64,000 bases of DNA from Sphaerisporangium krabiense (GCF_014200435.1 NZ_JACHBR010000001.1:4185501-4249500), one strand, 5' to 3'; shown: positions 34,194 through 42,919, numbered from the stretch's first letter. Notes: generated from the sequence alone by a model not told the origin. Made by a program: numbers and translations.

Positions 34194-35321
34194 TCAGGGG
34201 CGGGCGGGCGCCGGGATGGTCATCTCGACCTCGGTGCCCTGCCCGGGGACGGAGACGAACTCGACCCGGCCGCCCAGCCCCGCCACCCGGCCGCGGATCG
34301 ACTGGGCGACGCCGAGCCGTCCCTCGGCCTCGGCCTCCGCCAGGCGCCCGGCCGGGATGCCGGGGCCGTCGTCGCGCACGGTGACGGTGACGCGGCCGTC
34401 GTCGGCCTCGGCGAACACCCACGCCCGCGCGCCGTCGCCGCAGTGCAGCCGGACGTTGTCCAGCGCCGCCCCCACGGCCGCCGCGACCTCGCGGGCCCGG
34501 ACCGAGGGGAGCAGGAGCGGTGTGGCGGGCGCGGACACCGTGACCGACGCCGACCCGTACCGGCGCAGCAGGGCGGAGACGTCGGCGAGCCCGGCGCCGT
34601 CCGCGTGCTCCTGGGGCTCCCGGGGCCCGGCGCGGACCAGCTCGCGCAGCACCGCCTCCTGCTCGCCGGCGAGCCGTCCGAGCTCGGCGGCCTCCCCGCC
34701 GAGCTCCAGCCCGCGGCGGCGCACCAGGGCGAGCACCTGCAGCACCGAGTCGTGGATGCCCCGGGCCAGCCGGTCCCGCTCCCGGCCCGCGGCCTCCATC
34801 TCCGCCGCCCGCTGGAGACGCTCCTCGGCCTGCTTGGTCAGCCGCGCTGTGTGGCCCACCACGACCCCGGCCAGGACCAGCAGGACGGCCCCGTTGAGGG
34901 GGACGCCGGGGTTGGCTCCCGGCGCGCCGCGCAGCCACAGGTCGGCGGCGGCCAGGACGAGCGCCGCCACCGCGCCCGCCCGGCGTCCGGCGTACACCGC
35001 CCAGGCGAGCACCGGGCCGCCGATCCACGTGCCCGTGATCGGCATGACGCCCGCCGGGCCGGCGTCGGAGCCCTGGACATAGGGGGAGGACAGCAGGAAG
35101 CCGAGGGTCACGAGCACGTCGGCGACCAGGAGAGGGCGTGACCTGGCGGTGGCGTAGGCGAGCGTGGTGACCGCCGTCCACAGCGCCATCAGGCCGATGA
35201 CCAGCCATCCGAGGACGGGACGCGCGTAGCCTCCCGCGCCCGCGAGCAGCAGCGCCGCGTGGCCGAGCGAGGCGGCGCGGTAGACCGCGATGGCACGCCA
35301 GAACTGCCGCTCGATCTCCAC
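34194..35321 (-). CDS. sensor histidine kinase (HisKA_3, NarL partner)
   Basis: 375 residues from GTG 35321. About five to six hydrophobic segments at the N terminus, then the HisKA_3 dimerisation box RDRLARGIHDSVLQVL with the phosphorylated His, and a HATPase domain with DNVRLHCGDG and DDGPGIPAG. It sits in the membrane, senses an unknown signal and phosphorylates the regulator encoded 56 nt downstream. The architecture is that of the SCO-type small NarL kinases. Confidence 0.9.
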   Translation of the reverse strand: MEIERQFWRAIAVYRAASLGHAALLLAGAGGYARPVLGWLVIGLMALWTAVTTLAYATARSRPLLVADVLVTLGFLLSSPYVQGSDAGPAGVMPITGTWIGGPVLAWAVYAGRRAGAVAALVLAAADLWLRGAPGANPGVPLNGAVLLVLAGVVVGHTARLTKQAEERLQRAAEMEAAGRERDRLARGIHDSVLQVLALVRRRGLELGGEAAELGRLAGEQEAVLRELVRAGPREPQEHADGAGLADVSALLRRYGSASVTVSAPATPLLLPSVRAREVAAAVGAALDNVRLHCGDGARAWVFAEADDGRVTVTVRDDGPGIPAGRLAEAEAEGRLGVAQSIRGRVAGLGGRVEFVSVPGQGTEVEMTIPAPARP

Positions 35322-35365
35322 CGATCACCCCTCCGGCACGGCGCCGACACCGGAGACCATGGACC

Positions 35366-35671
35366 TCACAGCACCAGGCGGAGCAGCGCCGTGGTGGCGA
35401 CGGCCGCCCCGACGACGATCAGGAACGGCGCCCGGAGCAGGATCGCGATCACGGCCACGCCGAGGCCCGCGGCGCGCGGGTCCAGGGTGAGACGGTGGTC
35501 GGCGGAGACGAACGTCTGGGTGGCGATCAGCGCGGCCAGCAGGCCCACCGGGAGCAGCGCGGCGATCCGCCGCGTGCGCGGATCGCTCAGGATCCGCTCG
35601 GGCACCGACAGCCCGGCCAGCTTGAACAGGTAGCAGCCCACGGCGGCGGCGATCACGGCGTACCAGATCAA
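35366..35671 (-). CDS. azlD: AzlD-type branched-chain amino-acid exporter subunit
   Basis: 101 residues from TTG 35671, overlapping the azlC stop as TTGA, with GGAGAGCCG before it. It contains three hydrophobic segments and the family pattern RILSDPRTRRIAALLPVGLLAALIATQTF. AzlD is the small subunit of the AzlCD exporter for branched-chain and other amino acids. Confidence 0.88.
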   Translation of the reverse strand: MIWYAVIAAAVGCYLFKLAGLSVPERILSDPRTRRIAALLPVGLLAALIATQTFVSADHRLTLDPRAAGLGVAVIAILLRAPFLIVVGAAVATTALLRLVL

Positions 35672-36531
35672 CGGCTCTCCTCGGCGGACGGCGCGGCGGC
35701 ACGCCGCAGGAACAGGGCGAGCACGGCCACGGCGGCGCCCGCGAGCAGCACGGGGACGCCGGCGGGCAGCAGCGGCGTGGCGATCAGCGCCGTCCCCGAC
35801 GCCAGCACCGCCGCCGCCCATGGCGTCCCGCCGCGCATGCGCGGGGCCAGCAGGGCCAGGAAGGCGGCGGGCGCGGCGACGTCCATGCCGAGCACCTCCG
35901 GCTCGGGCAGCACCTGGGCGCCGAGCGCGCCGAGCAGGTTCCCGAGCCCCCACATGACGAACAGGGCGAAGCCGGTCGCCCAGAAGCCGAGCCGCCCGGC
36001 CCGCTCGTCCTCGCGGACGACGGCCATCGCGGTGGTCTCGTCGATGACGAGCTGCGCGGCCAGTGCCTTGCGCGCTCCCCTGACCCTCAGCAGGGGCGCG
36101 AGGCGCAGGCCGTACAGGGCGTTGCGCCCGCCGAGCAGCACGGCGACGGCGGCGCCCGCCAACGGGGCGCCGCCGGAGCCGATCACGCCCGCGATGGCGA
36201 ACTGCGACGCGCCGGTGAACATCAGCAGGGACAGCGCCATGGTCTGCGGGACGGTGAGCCCGGCGGCCGTGCAGATCGCGCCGCAGGAGACCGCGTAGGC
36301 CCCGCTGGTCAGGGCGATTCCGGCGGCGTCGCGGAGGATCGCGGCCCGGGTGGCGGGCCACTCGTCACCGGGCGCGGGCGCGGGGGCGGGGCCGGCCGCG
36401 TCGAGCGGGCCGGGGGTGTCGGTGTTCAGGGGAGTTCCTCGCCGCCTGGCGCCGGGGAAGAGAGCGCGGGACGGCCCCGATGGGCCTTCCAGTCCGGGGC
36501 GAGGACGGACATGACGATCGCGTCGTGCCAC
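35668..36531 (-). CDS. azlC: AzlC-type branched-chain amino-acid exporter
   Basis: The ORF from GTG 36531 gives 287 residues, but this overlaps the GNAT gene by 106 bp. A CTG at 36429 preceded by GAGGAA would give 253 residues, nearer the family length, with a TGA/CTGA overlap; no ATG, GTG or TTG lies in between. AzlC signatures: FTGASQFAIAGVIGSGG and GGRNALYGLRLAP, with about six hydrophobic segments. The inner-membrane complex AzlCD exports branched-chain amino acids or analogues. The two genes are fused in an operon with the GNAT gene. Confidence 0.88.
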   Translation of the reverse strand: MARRDRHVRPRPGLEGPSGPSRALFPGARRRGTPLNTDTPGPLDAAGPAPAPAPGDEWPATRAAILRDAAGIALTSGAYAVSCGAICTAAGLTVPQTMALSLLMFTGASQFAIAGVIGSGGAPLAGAAVAVLLGGRNALYGLRLAPLLRVRGARKALAAQLVIDETTAMAVVREDERAGRLGFWATGFALFVMWGLGNLLGALGAQVLPEPEVLGMDVAAPAAFLALLAPRMRGGTPWAAAVLASGTALIATPLLPAGVPVLLAGAAVAVLALFLRRAAAPSAEESR

Positions 36532-37022
36532 TCGCCGTCCCAGCGGAGCGCGTCCCGCAGCACGCCCTCCCGGACGAAGCCGACCTTCTCGTAGACGTGG
36601 TGGGCCCGCGCGTTGAACGCGAACACCTCAAGGCTCACCCGGTGCAGCCCCGCCTCCTCGAACGCGTGGGCGAGCGTGAGACGGATGGCCTCGGTGCCGT
36701 ACCCCTTGCCGTAGGCGCGCGGGCCGATCAGGGCGATCCGCAGGTTGCACGCCAGGTTCTCGGGGTCGAGCTCGTTGAGCACGACCTCGCCGACGTAGGC
36801 GCCGTCGCCGGCGTCGCAGATCGCGAGGTCGAGCCGGTCGTCATGGGCGCGGCGGCTCGCGTACCACCGGGTCACCGCGTCGCGGTCGGCCGGGGCGTGC
36901 GAGCCGGTGAGGCGCCGGGTCTCGGGGTCGGTCACGAGCTTCCACAGGCCGTCGGCGTGCTCGGGTCCCACGGGGCACAGCACGACCCGCTCGCCGGTCA
37001 GAGTGGGTTTGTCGCTGAACAT
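36426..37022 (-). CDS. GNAT acetyltransferase (RimJ/RimL-like)
   Basis: 198 residues from ATG 37022. The RimJ/RimL-type GNAT pattern is clear: LRPV-like N terminus, LIGPRAYGKGYGTEAIRLTL (acetyl-CoA loop) and VSLEVFAFNARAHHVYEKVGFVREG. It acetylates an amino group of a small molecule or protein; the substrate cannot be read. It precedes azlC. Confidence 0.88.
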   Translation of the reverse strand: MFSDKPTLTGERVVLCPVGPEHADGLWKLVTDPETRRLTGSHAPADRDAVTRWYASRRAHDDRLDLAICDAGDGAYVGEVVLNELDPENLACNLRIALIGPRAYGKGYGTEAIRLTLAHAFEEAGLHRVSLEVFAFNARAHHVYEKVGFVREGVLRDALRWDGEWHDAIVMSVLAPDWKAHRGRPALSSPAPGGEELP

Positions 37023-37150
37023 CACGGGTCCAGTGGCTACCACCCGCACCCCCACCCGGGCAAACGCAATAACGGCCCCGCGCCGCCGGCCGGCCGCCTG
37101 CGAGCCGACGGGGAGTCGCCGAGAGTGGGCGGGACGTCCGCCGGCGCGGG

Positions 37151-37501
37151 CTAGTGCGCCCGGTCGAGATCGGAAGGAGCCGCGTGGTCGCCGACCCTGG
37201 TGAAGGCGCCGCCGAGTTTGGTGAGGTCCAGGATGCGGCGTAACGGACCCTGCACGTTGGCGAGCGCCATGGTGCCCTGGATGGCTCCCGCGGCGCGGCT
37301 GGCGCGCAGCAGGGCCCACAGTCCGGAGGAGTCGCAGAAGGTGAGAGCGGCGGTGTCCACGGTCAGGTGGTGATGGCCGCCGTCCAGGGCCGCCGCGACG
37401 GCGTCGTCCAGGCGGGCGGCCGACAGAACGTCCAGTTCGCCGATCAGGGCCAAGGTGGTGTGGTCTTGCTCGTGCGCCGTGTGTACGGACAGGCGTGCCA
37501 C
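37151..37501 (-). CDS. STAS-domain anti-sigma factor antagonist
   Basis: 116 residues from GTG 37501. The STAS fold is seen as TTLALIGELDVLSAARLDDAV and the conserved serine region VDTAALTFCDSSGLWALL, in which the Ser of DSSG would be phosphorylated by an anti-sigma kinase and dephosphorylated by a SpoIIE-type phosphatase. It is a partner-switch component; its kinase is not in the window. No strong ribosome site is seen. Confidence 0.88.
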   Translation of the reverse strand: MARLSVHTAHEQDHTTLALIGELDVLSAARLDDAVAAALDGGHHHLTVDTAALTFCDSSGLWALLRASRAAGAIQGTMALANVQGPLRRILDLTKLGGAFTRVGDHAAPSDLDRAH

Positions 37502-37819
37502 GATCGGGTCCGATCCACGGTGCGAAAGAGGTCGCCTATGCGCTCGACCCGAGCGCGAGCAAGTCACCGCATTACCCACCGTACGCGGATGTCGGTGTAA
37601 ACGGCAGCCCTACAGCCGCGGGGGATCGCCGAGGCCGGGCATCTCGTCGTAGAGCCGAGGCCGGGCATCTCGTCGTAGATCAGCTCGCGGACCTCGGCCA
37701 TGGGGACAGGCGGCGCCCGTGTCCGGCGAGGAGCGCGAGCGCGGCGCACGGTCCCGGTCCCCGACGTTTGAGATTCGCACGGAGGAAAGTAGGGGGCTTG
37801 AGGACCGAAGGAGGCATCC
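37502..37819. other. 318-bp intergenic region
   Basis: Between the STAS gene and the divergent DUF6458-like gene. It contains a 26-bp tandem duplication at 37628-37679 and nothing else I can support. Confidence 0.55.
37628..37679. repeat. 26-bp exact tandem duplication
   Basis: A 26-bp unit beginning GCCGAGGCCGGGCATCTCG is repeated exactly at 37628-37653 and 37654-37679. On the minus strand it interrupts a small ORF starting ATG 37701 (MAEVRELIYDEMPGLG). Without the duplication that frame would end after 21 codons as GDPPRL-stop; with it the frame shifts and runs to 37564. Confidence 0.85.
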
Positions 37820-38110
37820 ATGACCATCGCCGGAAGCATCTTCCTGATCATGCTCGGCGCCATCCTCACGTGGGCCGTCGAGTTCGACCTCGCCGGGGTC
37901 GACATCAACGTCGTCGGTGTGATCCTCATGCTGGGCGGCATCGTCGGGCTGATCTTCGGCATCTGGCGCCTGAACAGCGTGCGCCGGACCGCCGTCACCC
38001 GCACGACCCCGGTGACCCCCGTCGCCACCGCCGGCCCGGTGACCCCGGTGGACACCGCGCGGACCACCCACGTCTACGAGGAGCGCCGTTACGACGACCC
38101 GATGGTCTGA
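37820..38110 (+). CDS. DUF6458-like small membrane protein
   Basis: 96 residues from ATG 37820 with GGAGGCATCC upstream. Two hydrophobic segments, SIFLIMLGAILTWAVEFDLAG and VVGVILMLGGIVGLIFGIW, separated by a short loop, then a charged tail with VTPVATAGPVTPVDTA repeats. This is the layout of the DUF6458 family common in actinomycetes. Function unknown. Confidence 0.8.
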   Translation: MTIAGSIFLIMLGAILTWAVEFDLAGVDINVVGVILMLGGIVGLIFGIWRLNSVRRTAVTRTTPVTPVATAGPVTPVDTARTTHVYEERRYDDPMV

Positions 38111-38315
38111 CCGGAGGCCGCGCGGCGGCGCGGTGCGTCATGGGTCAGGTGTCATGGCAAGTCATGACACGGTCGGCTGGACGGCCGGTTTCTCCCAAGG
38201 ATTCGGCGGCCCGCTACGGCGGGCCGTCCCCGAGGGAATGAAGACGTAGGTCCTCCGCCATGCCCACGGCGGCCCCGCCCGGCACACCCGGCGCAGATTC
38301 GAGGAGGGACACCAC

Positions 38316-38708
38316 ATGCCCGGAAAGCAGGAACTCCCGTCCACGCTCGAGCGCTCGCCCAAGAAGGCGCAGGAGACGTGGATCAAGGCCCATGACTCGG
38401 CCGTGAAGACCTACGGCGAGGGACAGCGCGCGCACAGGACCGCCTACTCCGCGCTGAAGCACTCGTTCGAGAAGGTCGGCGACCACTGGGAGCCGAAGGG
38501 CAGGAAGGGCCCCTCGGACGCCCAGGCCGCGCGCAGCACGCCGGAACCCGGCCACACCGCCGAAGGCGTGGACGCCAACGCCAGCAAGCAGCACCTCTAC
38601 AAGGTCGCGGCCAGGCTCGGCGTCGAAGGCCGCTCCCGGATGAGCAAGGACGAGCTCGTCGAGGCCATCAAGAAGGCCAACCGCAGGGCCACCGCCAAGG
38701 CGCGCTGA
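38316..38708 (+). CDS. ChaB-family protein with SAP/Rho-N-like tail
   Basis: 130 residues from ATG 38316. The N-terminal 60 residues are a ChaB domain: LPSTLERSPKKAQETWIKAHDSAVKTYG. The C-terminal 40 residues, KQHLYKVAARLGVEGRSRMSKDELVEAIKKA, resemble a Rho-N/SAP-like nucleic-acid binding helix pair. ChaB proteins are linked to cation transport regulation in enterobacteria, but the actinomycete copies are probably stress-related DNA or RNA binders. Confidence 0.85.
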   Translation: MPGKQELPSTLERSPKKAQETWIKAHDSAVKTYGEGQRAHRTAYSALKHSFEKVGDHWEPKGRKGPSDAQAARSTPEPGHTAEGVDANASKQHLYKVAARLGVEGRSRMSKDELVEAIKKANRRATAKAR

Positions 38709-38810
38709 CCTGCGGGCCGCGACCGTCCCTCCGGTCCGGCGCGCCCGCCGGAAAGCCAGTTAGAGCCCTCGGCTCAGGGGTAGCGGGGGTCCATGGCAAA
38801 GGAGGACACG

Positions 38811-39260
38811 ATGGCGGATACCACCGATCGTGCGAAGGACGCGCTGACCGGCATGAAGGGCGGCGCGGCCGATCTCGCCACCAAGGCGGGCGACCACGCG
38901 GGGAGCGCGGCGTCCGCGGCCGGAGAGAAGGCCGCGGACCTGGCGTCGAAGGCCGGTGAGAAGGCCGGGGTGCTCGCCGCCAAGGCGGGCGACAAGGCCG
39001 GAGACCTCGCCGCGAAGATGGGCGACAAGGCCGGTGACCTGGCCGTCAGGGCCAACGACAAGGCGGGCGAGCTGGCAGCCCTGGCCGGTGACAAGGCCGG
39101 GGAGCTCGCCGGCAGGGCCAGGGAGGCCATGCCCCCCGAGGTCAAGGACGCGGCCGACAAGGTCGTCGCCGGGGCGAGGAACCGTCCGTGGCTCGTGGCC
39201 GCCGCGGCGGCCGGACTGCTGCTCGTCTGGCGCGCGGCGCGGAGGAAGAACAGGACGTGA
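38811..39260 (+). CDS. LEA-like repeat protein with C-terminal membrane anchor
   Basis: 149 residues from ATG 38811, behind GGAGGACACG. The N-terminal 110 residues consist of about ten degenerate 11-residue Ala/Gly/Lys/Asp-rich repeats (KAGDKAGDLAAK, KAGEKAGVLAAK and so on) forming an amphipathic helix like group 3 LEA or apolipoprotein-type proteins. A hydrophobic segment WLVAAAAAGLLLVW and a basic end RAARRKNRT anchor it. LEA proteins protect membranes in desiccation or osmotic stress; here that is inferred from repeat form. It overlaps the DUF4235 gene as GTGA. Confidence 0.82.
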   Translation: MADTTDRAKDALTGMKGGAADLATKAGDHAGSAASAAGEKAADLASKAGEKAGVLAAKAGDKAGDLAAKMGDKAGDLAVRANDKAGELAALAGDKAGELAGRAREAMPPEVKDAADKVVAGARNRPWLVAAAAAGLLLVWRAARRKNRT

Positions 39261-39520
39261 AGAAGCTCGCTTACCGGTCCGTGGGTGCGCTGTCCGGCAT
39301 GCTGGGCGGCTTCATCTCCGGCATGATCTTCAAGCAGGTGTGGAAGGTGGCCGCGGGCAAGGGCGACGCGCCCCAGGCCACCTCCTCGCAGTACGGCTGG
39401 GGCGAGCTCCTGGTCGCGGCGGCGATCCAGGGCGCCATCTTCGGCGTCGTGAAGGCCGCCATCGACCGCGCCACCGCGGAGGGCATCCACAACGCCACCG
39501 GCACCTGGCCCGGCGACTGA
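39257..39520 (+). CDS. DUF4235-like small membrane protein
   Basis: 87 residues from GTG 39257, overlapping the previous stop as GTGA. Two hydrophobic stretches, GALSGMLGGFISGMIFKQVWK and LLVAAAIQGAIFGVVKAAIDR, flank a conserved YGWGE. This is the layout of DUF4235. It is coupled to the LEA-like gene; both may be part of a cell-envelope stress group. Confidence 0.8.
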   Translation: MKKLAYRSVGALSGMLGGFISGMIFKQVWKVAAGKGDAPQATSSQYGWGELLVAAAIQGAIFGVVKAAIDRATAEGIHNATGTWPGD

Positions 39521-40047
39521 CCCCAAGGTCGCCAGGCCGAGGACCATCCCGTGCCGCGCGGGGAAAGAGAACTCGTGGTGGAGGAGCCGGGTGGCGTCGT
39601 GCGAGACGAGCCGCTCGGCCTCCGCCTCCAGGACCGAAATGCGCGCCTCCCCCCTGAATCCCGGGGCGGCGTGCAGGTCGACGCGCACACACTTCGTGAC
39701 CCGCCGCGAGAAAAAGCAGCGGCCCGACCTCCGAGAAGTCCAGCCTCCCTCTGGGCGGGCGTCGGCCCTGAGAAGCACATCAGGGCCTTGAGAAGCGGAC
39801 TTCACCGGCGAGAAGCCGTCGCGGCGACCTCTGGATATCCGGTGCGTGGCGAGCCGGCCGCTGCGATGGACCTTCACCAGGCTCGACGCCTGGCTCACGG
39901 CACCCCGCCGGCTCCAACGCGAACCTCTCGTCTCGCGACGTCATGTCCGGCGGCGTGACCGGCCGGACGCTACGCTTCGTGCTGTTGATCTTACGTTATG
40001 TGTCCGTGATCTCGTCTCGCGGGAAGACGGACCCGGAAAGGAACAGC
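39521..40047. other. 527-bp region without a supported gene
   Basis: Several long ORFs cross it in all frames but none has a plausible ribosome site and composition. The minus frame around 39560-39700 (HDATRLLHHEF) looks protein-like but lacks a family match and may be remnant DNA. The right end before 40048 is AT-richer and should hold the promoter of the next gene. Confidence 0.45.
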
Positions 40048-40443
40048 ATGATCAGCACGAAGGTGCCCATCCGGATCGCCGCGGGAGCGCTGGCCGCCGC
40101 AGCGGTCCTGGCGCCGGCCGCCGCCCAAGCCGCCGGGCCCTCGCCCTACGCTCAGGCCGCCGCCGCGGTCAAAGGTAACGGCACTCTGGCCTACGGCAAG
40201 AACATCGTCTCCGTCTCACGGATCACGGCGGGCCGGTACTGCGTCCAGGTGGGCAAGGACATCGACCTGTCCAAGGAGGTGGTGCAGATCACCTTGTGGA
40301 ACGACTTCGGTAAGACCGTCGGGGCCTTCATGCCTCCGCAGAGTGCCTGCAAGAACGAACCCAGCACCATCCTCGTCCCCACCAACAGCGTCAACCCTCC
40401 GAGCGCCAACGTCGACACCGCGTTCTTTCTGAGCATCCCTTAG
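40048..40443 (+). CDS. small secreted protein of unknown function
   Basis: 131 residues from ATG 40048 with AAAGGA upstream. A Sec signal peptide ends AAAQA at about residue 27. The mature part of about 100 residues carries two Cys (in RYCVQVG and SACKNEP) that could form one disulfide, and it is beta-rich. No family is recognised. It is a single gene with a terminator hairpin behind it. Confidence 0.75.
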   Translation: MISTKVPIRIAAGALAAAAVLAPAAAQAAGPSPYAQAAAAVKGNGTLAYGKNIVSVSRITAGRYCVQVGKDIDLSKEVVQITLWNDFGKTVGAFMPPQSACKNEPSTILVPTNSVNPPSANVDTAFFLSIP

Positions 40444-40510
40444 ACCTGGCCGTATCGCCGCGCTGCGGCTGCGCGCTCGCGCCGCGGGACTCGCACGAGG
40501 GGACACGGAA

Positions 40511-40547
40511 GGCCGGCCCTTCCCGCCAGGGCGGGGGAGGGCCGGGC
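40511..40547. terminator. bidirectional terminator hairpin
   Basis: GGCCGGCCCTTCCCGCC pairs with the AGGGCCGGGCC and CGGGGG segments on the other side of a short loop, with small mismatches. It sits between the convergent secreted-protein and SDR genes. Confidence 0.55.
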
Positions 40548-40568
40548 CGTGTGGTGGTGCGGACCGCG

Positions 40569-41570
40569 TCAGCGTTTGCGGGCGGCGCGGAGGGCGAGGG
40601 CGGCGGTGGCCGTGGCGGCGAGGGCGGCGGTCAGGCGGGTGCGGTTCTGGGAGAGCCACACCTGGACGCTGCGGTCCTTGGAGCGCCGGTCGAAGCTGCC
40701 GTGGGCGCCGTAGTCGCGGTCCTCGTCCGCGGGCTCCCAGAGGTTGGCCACGCCGGTCGGCTGCTTCTCGTCGGTCTGCTGGGACTTGACGCCGGTCCTG
40801 CCCAGGTAGCGGTCGATCAGTCCGGGCGCGAGGCGCTCGCCGATGATCGTGGCGGCCGTGCTGCCGCCCACCCAGTACTCGCGCCGCGACGGGTGCTCGG
40901 CCGCGTACACGATGGCCCCGGCGGCGACCTCCGGCTGGAAGATCGGCGGGACGGGCTGCGGGTGGCGGCGCAGCCGGGACAGCACCCAGTCGAACTGCGG
41001 GGTGTTGACCGCGGGGAGCTGCACCATGGTGATCTTCACGTCGCTGTGGTCGTGCATCAGTTCGGTGCGGACCGACTCGGTGAAGCCCTTGATCGCGTGC
41101 TTGGCCCCGCAGTACGCCGACTGCAGGGGAATGCCGCGGTAGGCGAGGGCGGACCCGGTCTGCACGATGACGCCCCGGTTGCGGGGCCGCATCCGCCGCA
41201 GGGCGGCGCGGGTGCCCCAGACGTAACCCAGGTAGGTCACGGCGGTGGTCCGCTCGTACTCCTCCGGCTCGACCTCGCCGAACGGGGCGAACACGGAGGA
41301 GAACGCGACGTTGATCCACACGTCGATGGGGCCGAGTTCCTTCTCGACGGCGTCGGCGGCGGCCTCGACCTGCCGATGGTCGGCGACGTCCGCGGGGAAG
41401 ACCTTGGCCGTGCCGCCGGCCGCGCCGACCTCGGCGGCGCCGGCGGCGAGACCGGTCTCCCCGCGGGCGATCAGCGCGACCTTGGCGCCCTTCTCGCCGA
41501 GGATCCTGACGACCGCCCGGCCGACGCCACCGCTGGCGCCGGTCACGACGACGACCTTTCCTTTCAGCAT
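40569..41570 (-). CDS. short-chain dehydrogenase/reductase
   Basis: 333 residues from ATG 41570. NAD(P)-binding motif TGASGGVG at 10-17; catalytic triad S140 in QTGSALA, Y153 and K157 in YCGAK. After the Rossmann domain there is a C-terminal extension of about 80 residues with a hydrophobic end, ALAATATAALALRAARKR, suggesting membrane attachment. Similar SDRs of 320-340 residues are common in actinomycetes with no known substrate. It overlaps nothing but lies 12 nt downstream of the small membrane gene. Confidence 0.88.
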   Translation of the reverse strand: MLKGKVVVVTGASGGVGRAVVRILGEKGAKVALIARGETGLAAGAAEVGAAGGTAKVFPADVADHRQVEAAADAVEKELGPIDVWINVAFSSVFAPFGEVEPEEYERTTAVTYLGYVWGTRAALRRMRPRNRGVIVQTGSALAYRGIPLQSAYCGAKHAIKGFTESVRTELMHDHSDVKITMVQLPAVNTPQFDWVLSRLRRHPQPVPPIFQPEVAAGAIVYAAEHPSRREYWVGGSTAATIIGERLAPGLIDRYLGRTGVKSQQTDEKQPTGVANLWEPADEDRDYGAHGSFDRRSKDRSVQVWLSQNRTRLTAALAATATAALALRAARKR

Positions 41571-41581
41571 GCGGGTGCTCC

Positions 41582-41890
41582 TCAGCCGGTGGACCGCGGG
41601 CCGGTGCCGAGGCGGCGCTGCCGCCTGACGGCGATGGTGACGTCGACGGCGGCCACCACGATGACCACGGCGGCGATGATGGCCGGGATCGTGGCTCCGG
41701 CCACCACACTGATCACGCCCACGGCGAATGCCAGGAAGATAACGAACGACGCCAGGCGAATGTGGATGACGTCGCGCGGTGTGGCCGTGACCATGGGCTT
41801 TCCGGTCTCGGACCGCTGTTCAGGAGTCTCGTACATCTTCCGTCCCCCTTCCCGATGGACCTTCCCCATACCCGACAAATCAGACGTCAT
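41582..41890 (-). CDS. small membrane protein
   Basis: 102 residues from ATG 41890 with GGAGGGCAC upstream. A polar N terminus of about 45 residues is followed by two hydrophobic segments (FVIFLAFAVGVISVVAG and IPAIIAAVVIVVAAVDV) and a basic end. No family is assigned. It is co-directional with the SDR gene. Confidence 0.7.
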   Translation of the reverse strand: MTSDLSGMGKVHREGGRKMYETPEQRSETGKPMVTATPRDVIHIRLASFVIFLAFAVGVISVVAGATIPAIIAAVVIVVAAVDVTIAVRRQRRLGTGPRSTG

Positions 41891-42009
41891 GTGCCCTCCG
41901 GGTGATCGCTCGCCGGATACCTCCCGGCGCGTCGGTCCGTCCTCCCACTACCGCGACACAGGTGCCCCAAACGCCTGACCAGGGCGCCCGCGCGCCGACG
42001 AGGGCGCGG

Positions 42010-42897
42010 TCACGGCACCGACGCGGCCGGCAGCTCGCGGGCCGCCGCCACCACCGTCTCCGCCGGCACCCCGGAGGGGTCCGTCAGGACCCGGTGCCAG
42101 GGCCGGTCGGCCGGCGGGCCCCAGCGGGCGGGCGAGCCCGCGCAGAAGACCACCACCGAGGGCGTGGCGTACGCCGTCGCGACGTGCGCGATACCGGTGT
42201 CCGCGCTGACCACCAGGCGTGCCCCCGCCACCAGGGCGCACAGCTCGACGAGCGTCGTGCGCCCGGCGAGCACGGCGCGCGGCGACAACCCGGCCTGTGC
42301 GGCCACCAGCAGCGCCAGGGGACGCTCGCGCAGGCTCCCCGTGACGACGACGCGCAGCCCGTCCCCGGCCAGCTCTCTGGCGACCTGGGCGAAGCGCTCG
42401 TGCGGCCAGCGCCCTGCCGGGTCCGCGCGGCCCGGATGGACGACCACGGCGCCCGGCCACGGGTTGCGCGCGCGGGGGACGGGAAGCGCGAGGTCGGACG
42501 GGTCGGCGCGCGAGCCGTACCAGGTGACGAGCCGGCACCAGCGGGCGACCTCGTGCTCGTCCTCGTCCCACTGCGGCCCCTTCGACCAGGGCACCGAGGG
42601 ATGGGAGTACGCCCACAGGCGCCGGGGCCGCAGGGCCATCACGGCCCGATGGCTCTGCGGGCCCCGGCCGCGCATGTTCACGGCCAGGTCCAGCCGCCTG
42701 CCGTCCCAGGCGATCGCCTCATGGCCGCGCGTGGGGATCACGCCGCCGACCGCCCCGGACAGCAGGGCGAGATCCCGCAGCTCGCCCGGCACGGCCAGCA
42801 CGACGCTCAGCCCGCCCCGGTGCAGCGCCCGCAGGGCCGGGACGGCGGTGAGCAGTTCACCGACGCCCGGCGCGCGCAGCACCAGGGCGACGCTCAT
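42010..42897 (-). CDS. glycosyltransferase family 9 (heptosyltransferase-like)
   Basis: 295 residues from ATG 42897. GT9-type features: RAPGVGELLTAVPALRAL at the N terminus, GRADPAGRWPHERFA in the donor-binding half, and VSADTGIAHVATAYATPSVVVFC, the conserved segment of ADP-heptose type transferases. It probably adds a sugar to a cell-surface or secondary-metabolite acceptor. It is 22 nt downstream of the family 4 enzyme and co-transcribed. Confidence 0.87.
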   Translation of the reverse strand: MSVALVLRAPGVGELLTAVPALRALHRGGLSVVLAVPGELRDLALLSGAVGGVIPTRGHEAIAWDGRRLDLAVNMRGRGPQSHRAVMALRPRRLWAYSHPSVPWSKGPQWDEDEHEVARWCRLVTWYGSRADPSDLALPVPRARNPWPGAVVVHPGRADPAGRWPHERFAQVARELAGDGLRVVVTGSLRERPLALLVAAQAGLSPRAVLAGRTTLVELCALVAGARLVVSADTGIAHVATAYATPSVVVFCAGSPARWGPPADRPWHRVLTDPSGVPAETVVAAARELPAASVP

Positions 42898-42919
42898 CGT
42901 CCTGAAGCCCTCCTGGCGG

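Noticed and set aside
39560..39700. Minus-strand fragment with HDATRLLHHE resembling a peptide deformylase end
   Set aside because: The similarity is limited to a few residues, there is no start with a ribosome site, and the remaining family motifs are missing.
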